From Sacculina carcini (lineage: Eukaryota > Arthropoda > Thecostraca > Sacculinidae), in assembly GCA_916048095.2 (NCBI GenBank), contig OU696588.1, forward strand, positions 4,846,001 through 4,910,000: DNA of 64,000 nt, in the 5' to 3' direction. Position 1 is the first letter of the stretch. Each line of letters begins with the position of its first letter. Shown one piece after another: positions 12,186 to 25,472 of the stretch. The notes under the pieces were generated by a model. That model was not told the origin of the DNA and searched no databases. It saw only the letters and a program-made list of their open reading frames with translations. The position numbers were made by a program, and so were the translations under genes.

Positions 12186-15100
12186 TCTATATATATAAAA
12201 GAGATCCTCTGTGTGTGTGTGTGTGTGTGTCTGTGTGTCTGTTCGACCCTCCTTGGTCCATTTTCTATCAACTATTATTTGACCACCACTTAGCCTACCC
12301 GCTAACTATTTATATCATCATGTTGGAAATTTTCTTGTCTACACTTTAGATTAAATTTTAAATTTCAAAAATGAAATAAAAAAAAGTTATAGCGGTGAAA
12401 AGACAAAATGAACCCTGAAAAATGTGAAAATTTTGGTCAATTTTCTGAAGACTACTCCTCCCAAACCAGCAATAGTACAACTATAAAAATTATACCACTG
12501 TGTAGAAAATTTTCTGTTCTACTCAACAAATTATAATTTATACCCAAAAAATTGAATATAAAACATGTAAAATGGAAAACAATCAATCTACATTCAAAAT
12601 TTTATTTAAACTCCACGCGTCCGATTTTCTATACTTTTTTCTCTATTTCTCACAAACTAATAATCACACATCTAAATAAATAATACCATCATGCTGGGAA
12701 TTTGGTTTGCTACAACACGGTATAATTTTTAATTTTCCAAAGTTTATTAAAAAAAAGTTACGGCGGTGTGAAGTGTAAATGACAAAGTCAAAAAGGCATA
12801 ATTATCGCACAAAAACGTGAATATTTTGGTCAATATTCCGCTATCTATTCCTCATAAACCAGCAATGGTACAGCTATAAAAATTATACTATTGTGTAGAT
12901 AATTTTGTGTTCTACAAGAAAATGTATAATTTATACCCACAAATGATACAAAAAATGTGTAAAATGGGAAAATTGTCAAATACATCCAAAATTACACTTG
13001 ATCACCGGGCGCCTAAATTAATTCATTTTTCTACCTATTTCTCAGGAACTATTTGTCACACATTAAAATAAATTATATCATCGTGCTGGAAATTGTATTT
13101 TTTAAAATGCGTATAATTTTTAATTTTCCAAAGTGTATCTGAAGGAAGTTACGGCGGTGTAAAGTCAAAAGGACATATTGCCAATTTGACAGCTATTTTT
13201 CGCACTTGCGATTACACAGGAATATACTACTATGTAGAGAATTTTGTGTTCTACAAGAAAAGGTGTAATTTATACCCACAAATGATACAAAAAACGTGTA
13301 AAATTGGCAAAATTCTCAAATACATCCAAAATTACACTTGAACACCGGGTGACTACAATTTATTCATTTTTATACCCATTTCTCAGCAACTGTTTGTCAC
13401 ACCTTAAAATTAATTATACCATCTTGCTAGAAATTTTGTTTCCTACAGTACGGTATAATTATTAATTTTCCAAAGTGTATCTGAACGAAGTTACGACGGT
13501 GTAAGTTCAAAATGTCATGTTGCCAATTTGACAGCTATTATGCGTACTTGCGATTACACATGAATATACACTGATTAAATTTCACTGAAGTCCAATCACA
13601 ATTTACGCACTTGCGATTACACAGGAATATACTACTGTGTAGAGAATTTTGTGTTCTACAAGATAAGCTATAATTTATACCCACAAATGATACAAAAAAC
13701 GTGTAAAATTGGCAAAATTCTCAAATACATCCAAAATTACACTTGAACACCGGGCGACTAAAATTAATTCATTTTTCTACTATTTCTCAGTAACTATTTG
13801 TTACACATAAAAATAAATTATACCATCGTTCTAGAAATCTTGTCTTCTACAATACGGTATAATTTGTAATTTTCCAAAGGGTATCTGAAGGAAGTTACGG
13901 CGGTGTAAAGTCAAAAGGACATATTGCCAATTTGACAGCTATTATGCGTACTTGCGATTACACAGGAATATACACCGATTAAATTTCACTGAAGCCCAAT
14001 CACAATTAAGAATGCATCATATTATCTCCAAGCATGGATGGTTTGGTTTTATTGCGTACAGTTTAATTAATGCTACACTCTACTGAATATAAAGGCTTTA
14101 TTGTCCTCAATAACGTTCCGCACGACGGGCGGGTAAAATGCTATTGGGAACAAAGTAAACTACTGAATTTAACTGTGTAATTTAATTGGTTTAATTTCAA
14201 GTTGCATAAGCATAAGTTGCATAAGGATATGGGCTGCAATATCATGTAATGCCAACTTATGCTGTTTTAGCGGAAGCATTAACCTGGAATTATAGAGATG
14301 ACAGAAGATTGCATTGTTTTGATAGTGTTGTGGAAAAACATGTTTTCTAAATTGAAACATAAATTTCACATTTAGACTTTTATATTAGCTATAACTTTCC
14401 TGTGGGTTTGTTTATCTTTTTCAATTTGCACTAATTTTTTTATGAATTGAATATTAATTATATTTTATGAACTGTTCCGCACGACGGGCGAATTAAATGT
14501 ATCTATAAAGAGTGGGTTTAAATGATAGCGAGGTATATGATATTTTGCTAGCAGTAAATATTCTAGCGATAAAAGTAGAATAGCTCTTAAGCAAATGATT
14601 TTGGAGAATGATGTGAACCTTTAAATATATTTTGCGATCTGATGATATATGTATTAGGAATAATACGTAGCAGAATATAGATTGCATAATATAATATCGG
14701 CTGTAATATCAAGGGCTGCATTATCGATGTAATCCAAAAAATAACAACTGTATGAATATGATGCATTAGTGGAAGCATTAACCGGGAATTATGAGATAAT
14801 ATGATAATGGTGTAAAATTATATCGCATTATGCAACAAATGTGAATTTAGCTACCTTACAGTTTGGTCCCGATACTATATTGGCGGGTTGAGAGAAAAGT
14901 ATTGGTGGGCCGCGTGTTTGGGACCCCTGGGGTAGATAATCTCAGTCTTCTGATTACAAATTATGATCGCATCAGTATATTTTGTGATCACAAACTAATA
15001 AGTTAAATCACCTCAGACTAGGCTGAGAGCGGTCAAGATTGAATGGTTGGGTTGGGTTGGGTAGGTTTGACTCAGGTTATATTGGGTTTTAATGATAGCG

Positions 15101-15877
15101 GAAAATATATAAATTTTAACAATAAATATTATAGCGGTAAAAGTGAAATAGTACTTAAGCAAATGATATTGGGGAATGATGTTAAGTAATAAATATAGTT
15201 TGCAAACAGTCTGATGAAAAGATTTCATCATCTTTCATTGTTTGTTTCGTGTTTGTGTTCTGAATTATACCACACGACGGGCAGATTTATATATCAGGCG
15301 GGTTGAGGGATAATATTTGTCAAAATAAGAACAAAAATATTCACATTTAGACTTTTCTATTGGTTAAGATATTTATAGGTTACATTTTTTGCTTTTCAAT
15401 TTGTATTCATTATATTTTATGGATTTGATATGAATTTTATTGTATGAATTGTTCCGCACGACGGGCGGGTTTAAAAAAAGTGTTTTTAGTTCATTTTTTC
15501 AAATGGTTCATTTAAAAAAAGGTAATTTTTTTTTAAATAAAAATGCTCCGCGGGCAGCAACTATAGACAATAGAACGTTCAATTTACTCTGTAGAATTAA
15601 TCCATACACAAAACCAATGGATTTGACTTCAAGATCCAGAACGGATCGTGTTCGAGTTCTGAATTATTCAGCACGACGGGCGGGTTTAAAAATGACTCAG
15701 GCGGACTGAGGGGAAATATTTTGTCGAAATAAAAATAATTAAACTTAATAATTTTCAATAGATGAATATTTCAATGAGTGTACCCTATTTCATTTATATT
15801 TTTCCATATTTTTTATGAATTGAATATGAATTTCATGTTATGAATTGCTCCGCACAACGGGCGGGTTTGAATGCTAG
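12186..15877 (+). mobile_element. Helitron-like non-autonomous unit 1
   Basis: Starts TCTATATATATAAAAGAG followed by GATCCTCTGTG and ends CGGGCGGGTTTGAATGCTAG. This fits a Helitron 5' TC, a 3' hairpin (CCGC/GCGG) and a terminal CTAG. The 5' part holds several diverged ~350-400 bp repeats marked by AATTATACCATCGTGCTAGA and GTTACGGCGGTGTAAAGTC. The 3' part holds many copies of the hairpin motif GTTCCGCACGACGGGC. No Rep/helicase frame is present. Units 2 and 3 follow directly. Confidence 0.65.
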
Positions 15878-15881
15878 TATA

Positions 15882-18800
15882 TCTATATATATAAAAGAGA
15901 TCCTCTGTGTGTCTGTGTGTGTTTCTGTGTGTCTGTGTGTCTGTTCGACCCTCCTTGGTCCATTTTCTATCAGCTAATACTCGGCCACCACTTAGCGTAC
16001 CTGCTGCAAATTTATACCATCACGTTGGAAATTTTCTTGTCTACACTTTAGATTAAATTTTAAATTTCAAAAATGAAATAAAAAAAGTTATTGCGGTGAA
16101 AAGACAAAATGAACCCTGAAAAATGCGAAAATTTTGGTCAATTTTCTGAAGATTACTCCTCCTAAAACAGCAATGGTACAACTATAAAAATTATACCACT
16201 GTGTAGAAAATTTTCTCTTCTACTCAACAAATTATAATTTATACCCAAAAATTGAATATAAAACATGTAAAATGGAAAAAAATTCAATCTACATTCAAAA
16301 TTTTATTTAAACTTTACGCGTCAAATTTTCTATACTTTTTTCTCTATTTCTCAAAAAATAATTATCACACATCTAAATAAATAATACTATCATGCTGGGA
16401 ATTTTTTTTTCTACAACACAGTATAATTTTTAATTTCACAAAGTGTATTAAAAAAAAGTAACGGCGGTGTGAAGTGTAAATGACAAAGTCAAAAAGGCAA
16501 AATTAGCACACAAAAACGTGAATATTTTGGTCAATATTCCGCTATCTATTCCTCATAAACCAGCAATGGTACAGCTATAAAAATTATACTATTGTGTAGA
16601 TAATTTTGTGTTCTACAATAAAAGTTATAATTTATACCCACAAATGATACAAACGACGTGTAAAATTGGCAAAATTCTCAAATAGATCCAAAATTTCACT
16701 TGAACACCGGGTGATCAAAATTAATTCATTTTTCTACTATTTCTCAGTAACTATTCGTCACACATTAAAATAAATTATACCATCGTGCTAGAAATTTTGT
16801 TTTCTACAATACGGTATAATTGTTAATTTTCCAAAGTGAACCTAAAGGAAGTCACGGCGGTGTAAAGTCAAAATGTCATGTTGCCAATTTGACAGCTATT
16901 ATGCGCACTTGCGATTACACAGGAATATACAACTGTGTAGATAATTTTTTGTTCTACAAGATAAGCTATAATTCATACCCACAAATGATACAAAAAACGT
17001 GTAAAATTGGCAAAATTCTCAAATACATCCAAAATTACACTTGAACACCGGGCGACTAAAATTAATAAATTTTTCTACTATTTCTCAGTAAATATTTGTT
17101 ATACATAAAAATAAATTATACCATCGTGCTAGAAAGTTTGTTTTCTACAATACGGTATAATTTTTTATTTTCCAAAGTGTATCTAAAGGAAGTTACGACG
17201 GTGTAAGTTCAAAATGTCATGTTGCCAATTTGACAGCTATTATGCGCACTTGCGATTGCACATGAATATACACTGATTTAATTTCACTGAAGTCCAATCA
17301 CAATTTACGCACTTGCGATTACACAGGAATATACTACTGTGTAGAGAATTTTGTATTCTACAATATAAGCTATAATTTATACCCACAAATGGTACAAAAA
17401 ACGTGTAAAATTGGCAAAATTCTCAAATAGATTCAAAATTACACTTGAACACCGGGCGACTAAAATTAATTCATTTTTCTACTATTTCTCAGTAACTATT
17501 TGTTATACATAAAAATAAATTATACCATCGTGCTAGAAATTTTGTTTTCTACAATACGCTATAATTCTTAATTTTCCAAATGGTATCTGAAGGAAGTTAC
17601 GGCGGTGTAAAGTCAAAAGGACATATTGCCAATTTGACAGCTATTATGCGCACTTGCGATTACACAGGAATATACACCGATTAAATTTCACTGAAGCCCA
17701 ATCACAATTAAGAATGCATCATATTATCTCCAAGCATGGATGGTGTGGTTGTATTGCGTACAGTTTAATTAATGCTAAACTATACTGAATAGAAAGTCTT
17801 TATTGTCCTCAATATTTACACATCAAATGTTCCGCACGACGGGCGGGTAAAATGCTACTTGGAACAAAGTAAGCTACTGAATTTTACTGTGTAATTTAAT
17901 TGGTTTAATTTCAAGTTGCATACGCTTAAGTTGCATAAGGATACGGGTTGTAATATCATGCAATGCCAAGTATATGCATATGCTGTTTTAGAGGAAGCAT
18001 TAATCTGGAATTATAGAGATGTTTCATTGTTTTGATAGTGTTACACTTCTGAATTACTACACACGAAGGACGGGTGTGAATTTGAGCAGTGTTGAGGGAA
18101 AATCATCGTCAATAATTAAAACAAGAATTTACAAATTTGACTTTTCTATTGGTCGTTTTTCATCAATTTTCTTTGTGTTTGTTTCGTGCTTGAGTTCTGA
18201 ATTATTCCGCACGACGGGCAGCTTTAAATATGAGGCGGGTTGTGGAAAAACATGTTTTCTAAATTGAAACATAAATTTCACATTTAGACTTTTATATTAG
18301 CTAAAACTTTCCTATGGGTTTGTTTTTCTTTTTCAATTTGCACTAATTTTTTTATGAATTCAATATTAATTATATTTCATGAACTGTTCCGCACGACGGG
18401 GGAATTAAATGTATCTATAAAGAGTGGGTTTAAATGATAGCGAGGTATATGATATTTTGCTAGCAGTAAATATTCTAGCGATAAAAGTAGAATAGCTCTT
18501 AAGCAAATGATTTTGGAGAATGATGTGGACCTTTAGATATATTTTGCGATCTGATGATATATGTATTAGGAATAATACGTAGCAGAATATAGATTGCATA
18601 ATATAATATCGGCTATAATATCAAGGGCTGTAATATCGGTGTAATCCAAAAAATAACAACTGTATGAATATGATGCATTAGTGGAAGCATTAACCGGGAA
18701 TTATGAGATAATATGATAATGGTGTATAATTATATCGCATTATGCAACAAATGTAAATTTAGCTGCCTTACAGTTTGGTCCCGATACTATATTGGTGGTT

Positions 18801-19980
18801 TGAGAGAAAAGTATTGGTGGGCCGCGTGTTTGGGACCCCTGGGGTAGATAATCTCAGTCTTCTGATTACAAATTATGATCGCATCAGTATATTTTGTGAT
18901 CACAAACTAATAAGTTAAATCACCTCAGACTAGGCTGAGAGCGGTCAAGATTGGATGGTTGGGTTGGGTTGGGTAGGTTTGACTCAGGTTATATTGGGTT
19001 TTAATGATAGCGGAAAATATATAAATTTTAACAATAAATATTATAGCGGTAAAAGTGAAATAGTACTTGAGCAAATGATATTGGGGAATGATGTTAAGTA
19101 ATAAATATAGTTTTGAAACATTCTTATGAAAATATTTCATCATCTTTCATTGTTTGTTTCGTGTTTGTGTTCTGAATTATACCACACGACGGGCAGATTT
19201 ATATATCAGGCGGGTTGAGGAATAATATTTGTCAAAATAAGAACAAAAATATTCACATTTAGACTTTTCTATTGGTTAAGATATTTATAGGTTACATTTT
19301 TTGGTTTTCAATTTGTATTCATTATATTTTCTGGATTTGATATGAATTTTATTGTATGAATTGTTCCGCACGACGGGTGGGTTTAAAAAAGTGTTTTTAG
19401 ATCATTTTTTCAAATGGTTCATTTGAAAAAAAAAAATGTTCCGCGGGCAGCAACTGTAGACAATAGAACGTTCAATTTTCCCTGTAGAATTAATCCATAC
19501 ACAAAACCAATGGATTTGACTTCAAATATGAATTTTATTGTATGAATTGTTCCGCACGACGGGCGGGTTTAAAAAAGGTGTTTCCATTTTTTAGTTCATT
19601 TTTTTCAAATGGTTCATTTAAAAAAAGTATTTTTTACAAATAAAAATGTTCCGCGGGCAGCAACTATAGACAATAGAACGTTCAATTTACCCTGTAGAAT
19701 TAATCCATACACAAAACCAATGGATTTGACTTCAAGATCCAGAACGGATCGTGTTCGAGTTCTGAATTATTCAGCACGACGGGCGGGTATAAAAATGACT
19801 CAGGCGGACTGAGGGGAAATATTTTGTCGAAATAAAAATAATTAAACTTATAATTTTCAATTGATTAATATTTTTATGAGTGTACCCTATTTCATTTTTA
19901 TTTTTCCATATTTTTTTATGAATTGAATATGAATTTCATGTTATGAATTGCTCCGCACAACGGGCGGGTTTTAATGCTAG
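15882..19980 (+). mobile_element. Helitron-like non-autonomous unit 2
   Basis: Starts four bases after the CTAG of unit 1 with the same TCTATATATATAAAAGAG end and terminates TTTTAATGCTAG. It is collinear with unit 1 and very similar over long stretches (compare 14470-14940 with 18380-18850, and 15440-15709 with 19550-19812). It carries one extra duplicated piece near 19380-19560. Short open frames are shared between the copies because the DNA is similar, not because of coding constraint. Confidence 0.65.
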
Positions 19981-22900
19981 TATATATATATAACAGATCC
20001 TCTGTGTGTGTGTGTGTTAGTCTGTCTGTCTGTGTGTCTGTCCCACCCTCCTTGGTCCATTTGCTGCCAGCTACTACTCGGTAACCACTTGGTGTACCCG
20101 CCAGCAATTTATACCATCACGTTGGAAATTTGATTGTCTACACGATAGGAAAATTTTTAAATTTTAAAAATGAAATTAAAAATATTTATAGCGCTTTAAA
20201 GACAAAATGAGCCCTGAAAAATGCGAAAATTGTGGTCAATATTCTGCCATCTACTCCTTATAAACCAGCAATGGCAGAGCTATACGAGTTATACCACTGT
20301 GTAGAGAATGTCATGTTCTACAAGATAGGCTATAATTCATACCCAAAATTAAACATAAAATATGTAAAAATGAAAAAAATCAATCCACATTCATAATTTC
20401 ATTTTACTTCGGGCGACCGATATTCTTTATATTTTTCTCTATTTCTCAACAACTAACTATTGCACGTCTAAATAAATTATATCATCATGCTGGGAATTTT
20501 GTTTTATACAGCACTGTATACAGAGCCGTTGCGAGGACTTATGGGCCCCCGAAGGCAACACTTGGGCCCCCATTATAAATAAAGTACCAAATAATGACTA
20601 TATTTATTAGACATAATCACAATACAAGCTCAGGTGAAAACATTTGAGCAAAAAGGTAAAGGCTATACATAAAAATATGATAAATTATAATATCAAACTT
20701 GAAGCAACGGGGCCCCTCAACATTCGGGGACCCCCGGCCTGGGGTACGGGGGCGGTTGCTACGGCTCTGACTGTATAATTATTAATTTTCCAAAGTTGAT
20801 TTTAAAAAAGTTACGGCGGTGTGAAGTCAAAATGACAAAGTCAAAATTGGCAAAATTAGCACTGAAAAACGCGAATTTGTCGGTCAATATTCTGCCATCT
20901 ACTCCTTATAAACCAGCAATGACACAGCTATACGAATTATACCACTGTGTAGAAAACTTCATGTTATACAAGATAGGCTATAATTCATACCCAAAAATTG
21001 CACTCAAAAAGTGTAAGCTTGGCAAAATTCAAATCTACGTCAAAATTTTACATGAACACCGTGCGACTAAAATAAATTCATTTTTCTCCTCATTTCTCAG
21101 TAACAATTTGTCACACATCAAAATAAATTATGACATCGTGCTAGAAATTTAGTTCTCTACATGACAATATAATTTTTTTCTTACAAAACTGTACCTAAAG
21201 GAAGTTACGGCGGTGTAAAGTCAAAATGACATGTTGCCAATTTGACAGCAATTATGCGCACTTGCGATTACACAGGAATATACACTGATTTAATTTCACT
21301 GAAGCCCAATCACAATTAAGAATACATCATATTAGCTCCAATCATTGATGGTGTGGTTTTAGTGCGTACAGTTCAATTTATGATACATTATACTGAATAG
21401 AAAGGCTTTATTGTCCTCAATATTTACACATGAATTGTTCCGCACGACGGGCGGGTAAAATGCTACTGGGAACAAAGTAAACTACTGAATTTAACTGTGT
21501 AATTTAATTGGTTTAATTTCAAGTTGCATAAGCTTAAGTTGCATAAACATATGGGTTGCAATATCATATAATGCCAACTATATGCATATGCTGTTTTAGC
21601 GGAAGCATTAATCTGGAATTATAGAGATGACAGAAAGTTTCATTGTTTTGATAGTGTTACACTTCTGAATTACTACACACGACGGGCGGGTTTTTCCTTG
21701 TTTCGTGTCTGAAATCTGAATTATTCAGCAAGACGGAGAGGCTTGAATATGAGGCGGTTTAGGCAAACTATTTTGTCAAAATAAACATTAAAATATAGAA
21801 ACTTAGGCTTTTCATGGGTTTACTCTTTTGTTGTTTAATTCATATTCATTGTATCTTATGAATTGAATACAAATTTAATAGTATGAATTGTTCCGCACGA
21901 CGGGCGGGTTTACATGCTAGAATTTTCATTGTTTGTTAAGTGTTTGTGTTCTGAATTATTCCGCACGACGGGCAGGTTTATATATGAGGCGGGTTGATGG
22001 AAAATATTTTGTCAAAATAAGAATAAAAATAATGAAATTTAGACTTTTCAATTGATTAGGATTTTTGAATTTACATTTATTATTTTTAAATTTGCCATAT
22101 TTTTTATGAATTAACCATGAATTTTAAAGTATGACTACAATCAATGTTATTTAACTATCTTACAGTTTGGTTTTTATACCATATTGGCGGGTTGTGAGAA
22201 AATCATTGACGGGGCCCGTGTTTGAGACCCCTGACGTAGATAATCTCAAGCTTCTGATTGCAAATTATGACCGAATCAGTCATTTTTATGATCACAAACT
22301 GATAAGTTAGATCACCTCAGATTAGGCTGGGTTGGGTAAAGATGGATTGGTTGGGTTGGGTTCGGTAGGTTTGGGTCAGATTATATTGGGTTTAAACGAC
22401 ATAAAAAAATAAAATACGGAAGCTATGATAATTCTAGCAGTATTATAGCGGTAAAAGTAGATAAGTACTTGAGCAAATGATGTTGGGAATCATATTAAGT
22501 TATAAATATAGTTAGGAAACATTCTGATAAAATGGTTTCGTCATTTTTCATTATTTGTTTCGTGTTTATGTTCTGAATTATACTACACGACGTGCAGATT
22601 TATATATCAGGCGGATTGAGGGATAATATTTGTCAAAATTTAAACAAAAGTATTCTCATTTAGACTTTTCTATTGGTAAATATATTTTCAGGTAAAATTT
22701 TTTGCTTTCTAATTTGTATTCGTATCCTTAATGAATTGTTCCGCATGACGGGCGGGTTTAAATGCTAGATGGTGATGTTAAGTTTCAAATATATTTCGGA
22801 AACATTATGATGAAGGAGTTTAGCCATTTTTCATTGTTTCGTGTCTGAGTTGTGGATTATTCAGCACGACGGGCAGGTTTAAATGAGGCGGTTTAGGCAA

Positions 22901-23770
22901 ACTATTTTGTCAAAATATATATTAAAATATAGAAATTTAGACTTGTTTATGGGTTGAGTATTTTCTTTTTTAATTCATATTCATTGTATCTTATGAATTG
23001 AATACAAATTTAATAGTATGAATTGTTACGCACGACGGGCGGGTTTACATGCTATAATTTTAATTGTTTGTTACGTGTTTGTGTTCTGAATTATTTCGCA
23101 CGACGGGCAGGTTCATATATGAAGCGAGTCGAGGGATAATATTTTGTCAAAATAAAAATAAAAATATCCATATTTAGACTTTTCTATTGGTAAACATATT
23201 TACGGGCTAAATTTTTTGCTTATAAATTTGTATTGGTTTTATTTTATGGATTGAATATGAATTATATTTTATGAATTGTTCCGCACGACGGGCGGGTTTA
23301 AATATATATATATATAATAAATGATCTGTCTGTGTGTGTATGCTTGAATATGAGGTGACATATTTACACGGGCTCAATGGTATAGATCAGGGGTTTCAAC
23401 CGTAAACGAAGCGATAGATCATTTTTATGAAATAAAAATGTCCCGCGGGCAGCAACTATAGACACTAGAACGTTCAATTTCACCGTGTAGAATGAATACA
23501 TATACAAAACTAAAGGATTTGACTTCAAGATCCAGAAGGGATCGTGTTCGAGTTCTGAATTATTCCGCATGACGGGCGGGTTTAAATACGAGGCGGGTTG
23601 AGGGAAAATATTTTGTCAAAATGTAAATTAAAAATAATGAAATTTAGACTTTTTAATTGATTAAGGTTTTTATGAGTTTGCCTTATTTATTTTTAATTTG
23701 CAATAATTTTTATAATTAAACATGAAGTTTATGGTATGAATTGCCCCGCACGAGCGGGTTTTAATGCTAG
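19981..23770 (+). mobile_element. Helitron-like non-autonomous unit 3 (more diverged)
   Basis: Begins TATATATATATAACAGATCC and ends TTTTAATGCTAG. It is related to units 1 and 2 but more diverged and interrupted by a hAT MITE at 20521-20769. It contains additional internal ends in GGGCGGGTTTACATGCTAG (21901-21920) and GGGCGGGTTTAAATGCTAG (22750-22768), so part of it looks like a pile of truncated 3' ends. Confidence 0.55.
20521..20769. mobile_element. hAT-like MITE, 249 bp, with perfect target duplication
   Basis: Ends CAGAGCCGTTGC and GCTACGGCTCTG are inverted repeats, flanked by the direct repeat ACTGTATA at 20513-20520 and 20770-20777. GC-rich ends (GGGCCCCC, GGGGACCCCCGG) surround an AT-rich core. 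It lies inside Helitron unit 3 and interrupts the CACTGTATAATTATTAATTT sequence that is intact in the sister repeats. Confidence 0.85.
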
Positions 23771-24527
23771 TATGAATATAAACACACCAATGTGATACCA
23801 CACACACAATCTACCCTGCGAATAACACGCAGTCACCTAGCAGCGTGCATGTACAATGTACATGTACATGCTCGTAGTAAGTTAACCATCCTCCACCGAG
23901 GAGCTTATGTACAGATATCAACGCCGTGAAAAGCAAATAACACACAAGTACAAGCACGAAATATAATTGAAAGAAAAATCGAGCTCAGCACCTCACTCAG
24001 TCACATGTCACAAATTCGCGCACTAAAATATATCAACCACAATGATGTCACCACAATGACGACAACGGAACAGAACCACGATGTTGATTTCTAAATGTTG
24101 AACCTCGATTTCATGTTGCACACAAGAACAGCGCAATAGTTGCATGACGTTATGAACGTTTTAAACGTATTTATTTTCGTACTTGAGGATGTATATCAGT
24201 ATGAATCGAGTCGGCTACAATAACACGCATCACAGACACACGGAACTGTTGAGCAGACTGTTGAACCTCGGATATACTCAGCTTTCGGCCAGCATGTTAC
24301 ACCTCCACTAGGCTGGTTCATTACAACACGTATTGGCTGCCCGTGACGGAGACACGACAAACATGTAATGTCAAGTCCAACATGTGCTCTAGGGACAAGG
24401 TAAAACCGAGGCAGAATAAAACCCTATGAAAACAAAACAATAACTGTGGAGGAAAAAATCCGACAAAAACATTAAGCCCACAATAAACACTCGACGGATG
24501 AAAGCAAAAGTCAAATATTCGCCAAGT
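23771..24527. other. No gene seen; 3' flank of FAM32A
   Basis: Unique-looking sequence with a short palindromic stretch CATGTACAATGTACATGTACATG-like near 23848-23870. The 3' UTR of the minus-strand FAM32A gene should lie in its right part. I cannot define the poly(A) site. Confidence 0.4.
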
Positions 24528-24884
24528 TCATTTGGTCCAGCTAACTTTAGGAATGTCGTAATGTTCGGACAAGTTGTCCAAGTGCCTGTTGAACTCTTCC
24601 ACGTGCTGTTTGTGTGTTTTGCCTGCCTTCTGCACTATTCGCTTCATGTTGTTCTTCTCCCTCTGCTGTTCAAACGCCACTTCGGCCTTGGTCTTGGTTC
24701 GCTGCGGTTTCTTCTTTTCGTCGAGATCTAGAAGTCTTTCATCAACAGACGAGGAGATGACCACGTCCTTCATCATCTTCTTCATCTCATCTTTGCTCTT
24801 CTTATGCTTTTTCTTCTTCACCGACACATCAACTGTCTTCTTCAGCTTCAGGCTGCCACGAGACACCATGTCGTATTCAGACAT
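24528..24884 (-). CDS. FAM32A: FAM32A-like protein, 118 aa
   Basis: The C-terminal half reads QREKNNMKRIVQKAGKTHKQ, then a VEEFNRHLDNLSEHYDIP stretch and a final KVSWTK, which is the FAM32A signature. The N-terminus has the family's short GSLKLKK element (residues 10-16) and a Lys-rich middle (KKKKHKKSK). Length fits the family (about 112 aa). I chose the ATG at 24884 because the similarity starts there; the frame stays open upstream but that part is hydrophobic and unlike the family. FAM32A is known as a late spliceosome factor that promotes exon ligation, its C-terminal tail reaching toward the catalytic centre. Here the whole coding region is one exon, whereas vertebrate genes have introns. 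It is intact, so it is either an intron-poor gene or an intact retrocopy. Confidence 0.9.
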   Translation of the reverse strand: MSEYDMVSRGSLKLKKTVDVSVKKKKHKKSKDEMKKMMKDVVISSSVDERLLDLDEKKKPQRTKTKAEVAFEQQREKNNMKRIVQKAGKTHKQHVEEFNRHLDNLSEHYDIPKVSWTK

Positions 24885-25470
24885 TATCCCAGTATCTGCG
24901 CTGAACAAACGGCAAACTAGACAAACAAGAAGCGACAATGACATGATTATGACAAACACGGCCACATAGTTGATATTTTAGCGTAGCCAATGGTTGGGAA
25001 AAATCGTCCCCACCGACAGCAGTGACTCACAGAAAACCAAAGCGCAAGTGATAATAAGCAAACCCGGACCAGGATACGAACGACAAGCCTCTGGCACGAG
25101 TTAATCCTAGTCTTGCACTAGGTCTTGTGTTTGCCCATTTGAAAACATGCACATGTCCGAGCTAACGTTTTATAAGCACAATGTTGAATTATAGTTTTCT
25201 GTTTAAAATGAACCGACTGAACGCAAATAAAAGTGAATTGAGCTGAGAAGTACTCATGAGCCGTAATATACTAGCACTCACACCGAGAAAACCACCAGCA
25301 GAACCGATCTTATAACTCATTCATTATACAAAATCTCCAATCACTCATTCATTCATGTATCTTTCCAGCATATAATTTGACAAGATTATAAAGTGTGATT
25401 AAAAAAAATTGGAAGGCTATTGAAGCTTAATAACTTGTGTTACCTGCGTTCCAAGGAAAATAAAGTGAAA
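24885..25470. other. No gene seen; upstream of FAM32A
   Basis: Should contain the promoter and 5' UTR of FAM32A on the minus strand. I see no distinct TATA box or repeat that I can support. Confidence 0.4.
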
Positions 25471-25472
25471 AT

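Noticed and set aside
14169-23570. Short open frames repeated among the Helitron-like units (for example 14493-14687 and 18405-18599)
   Set aside because: They match only because the DNA copies match; they are AT-driven, under 90 codons and resemble no protein.
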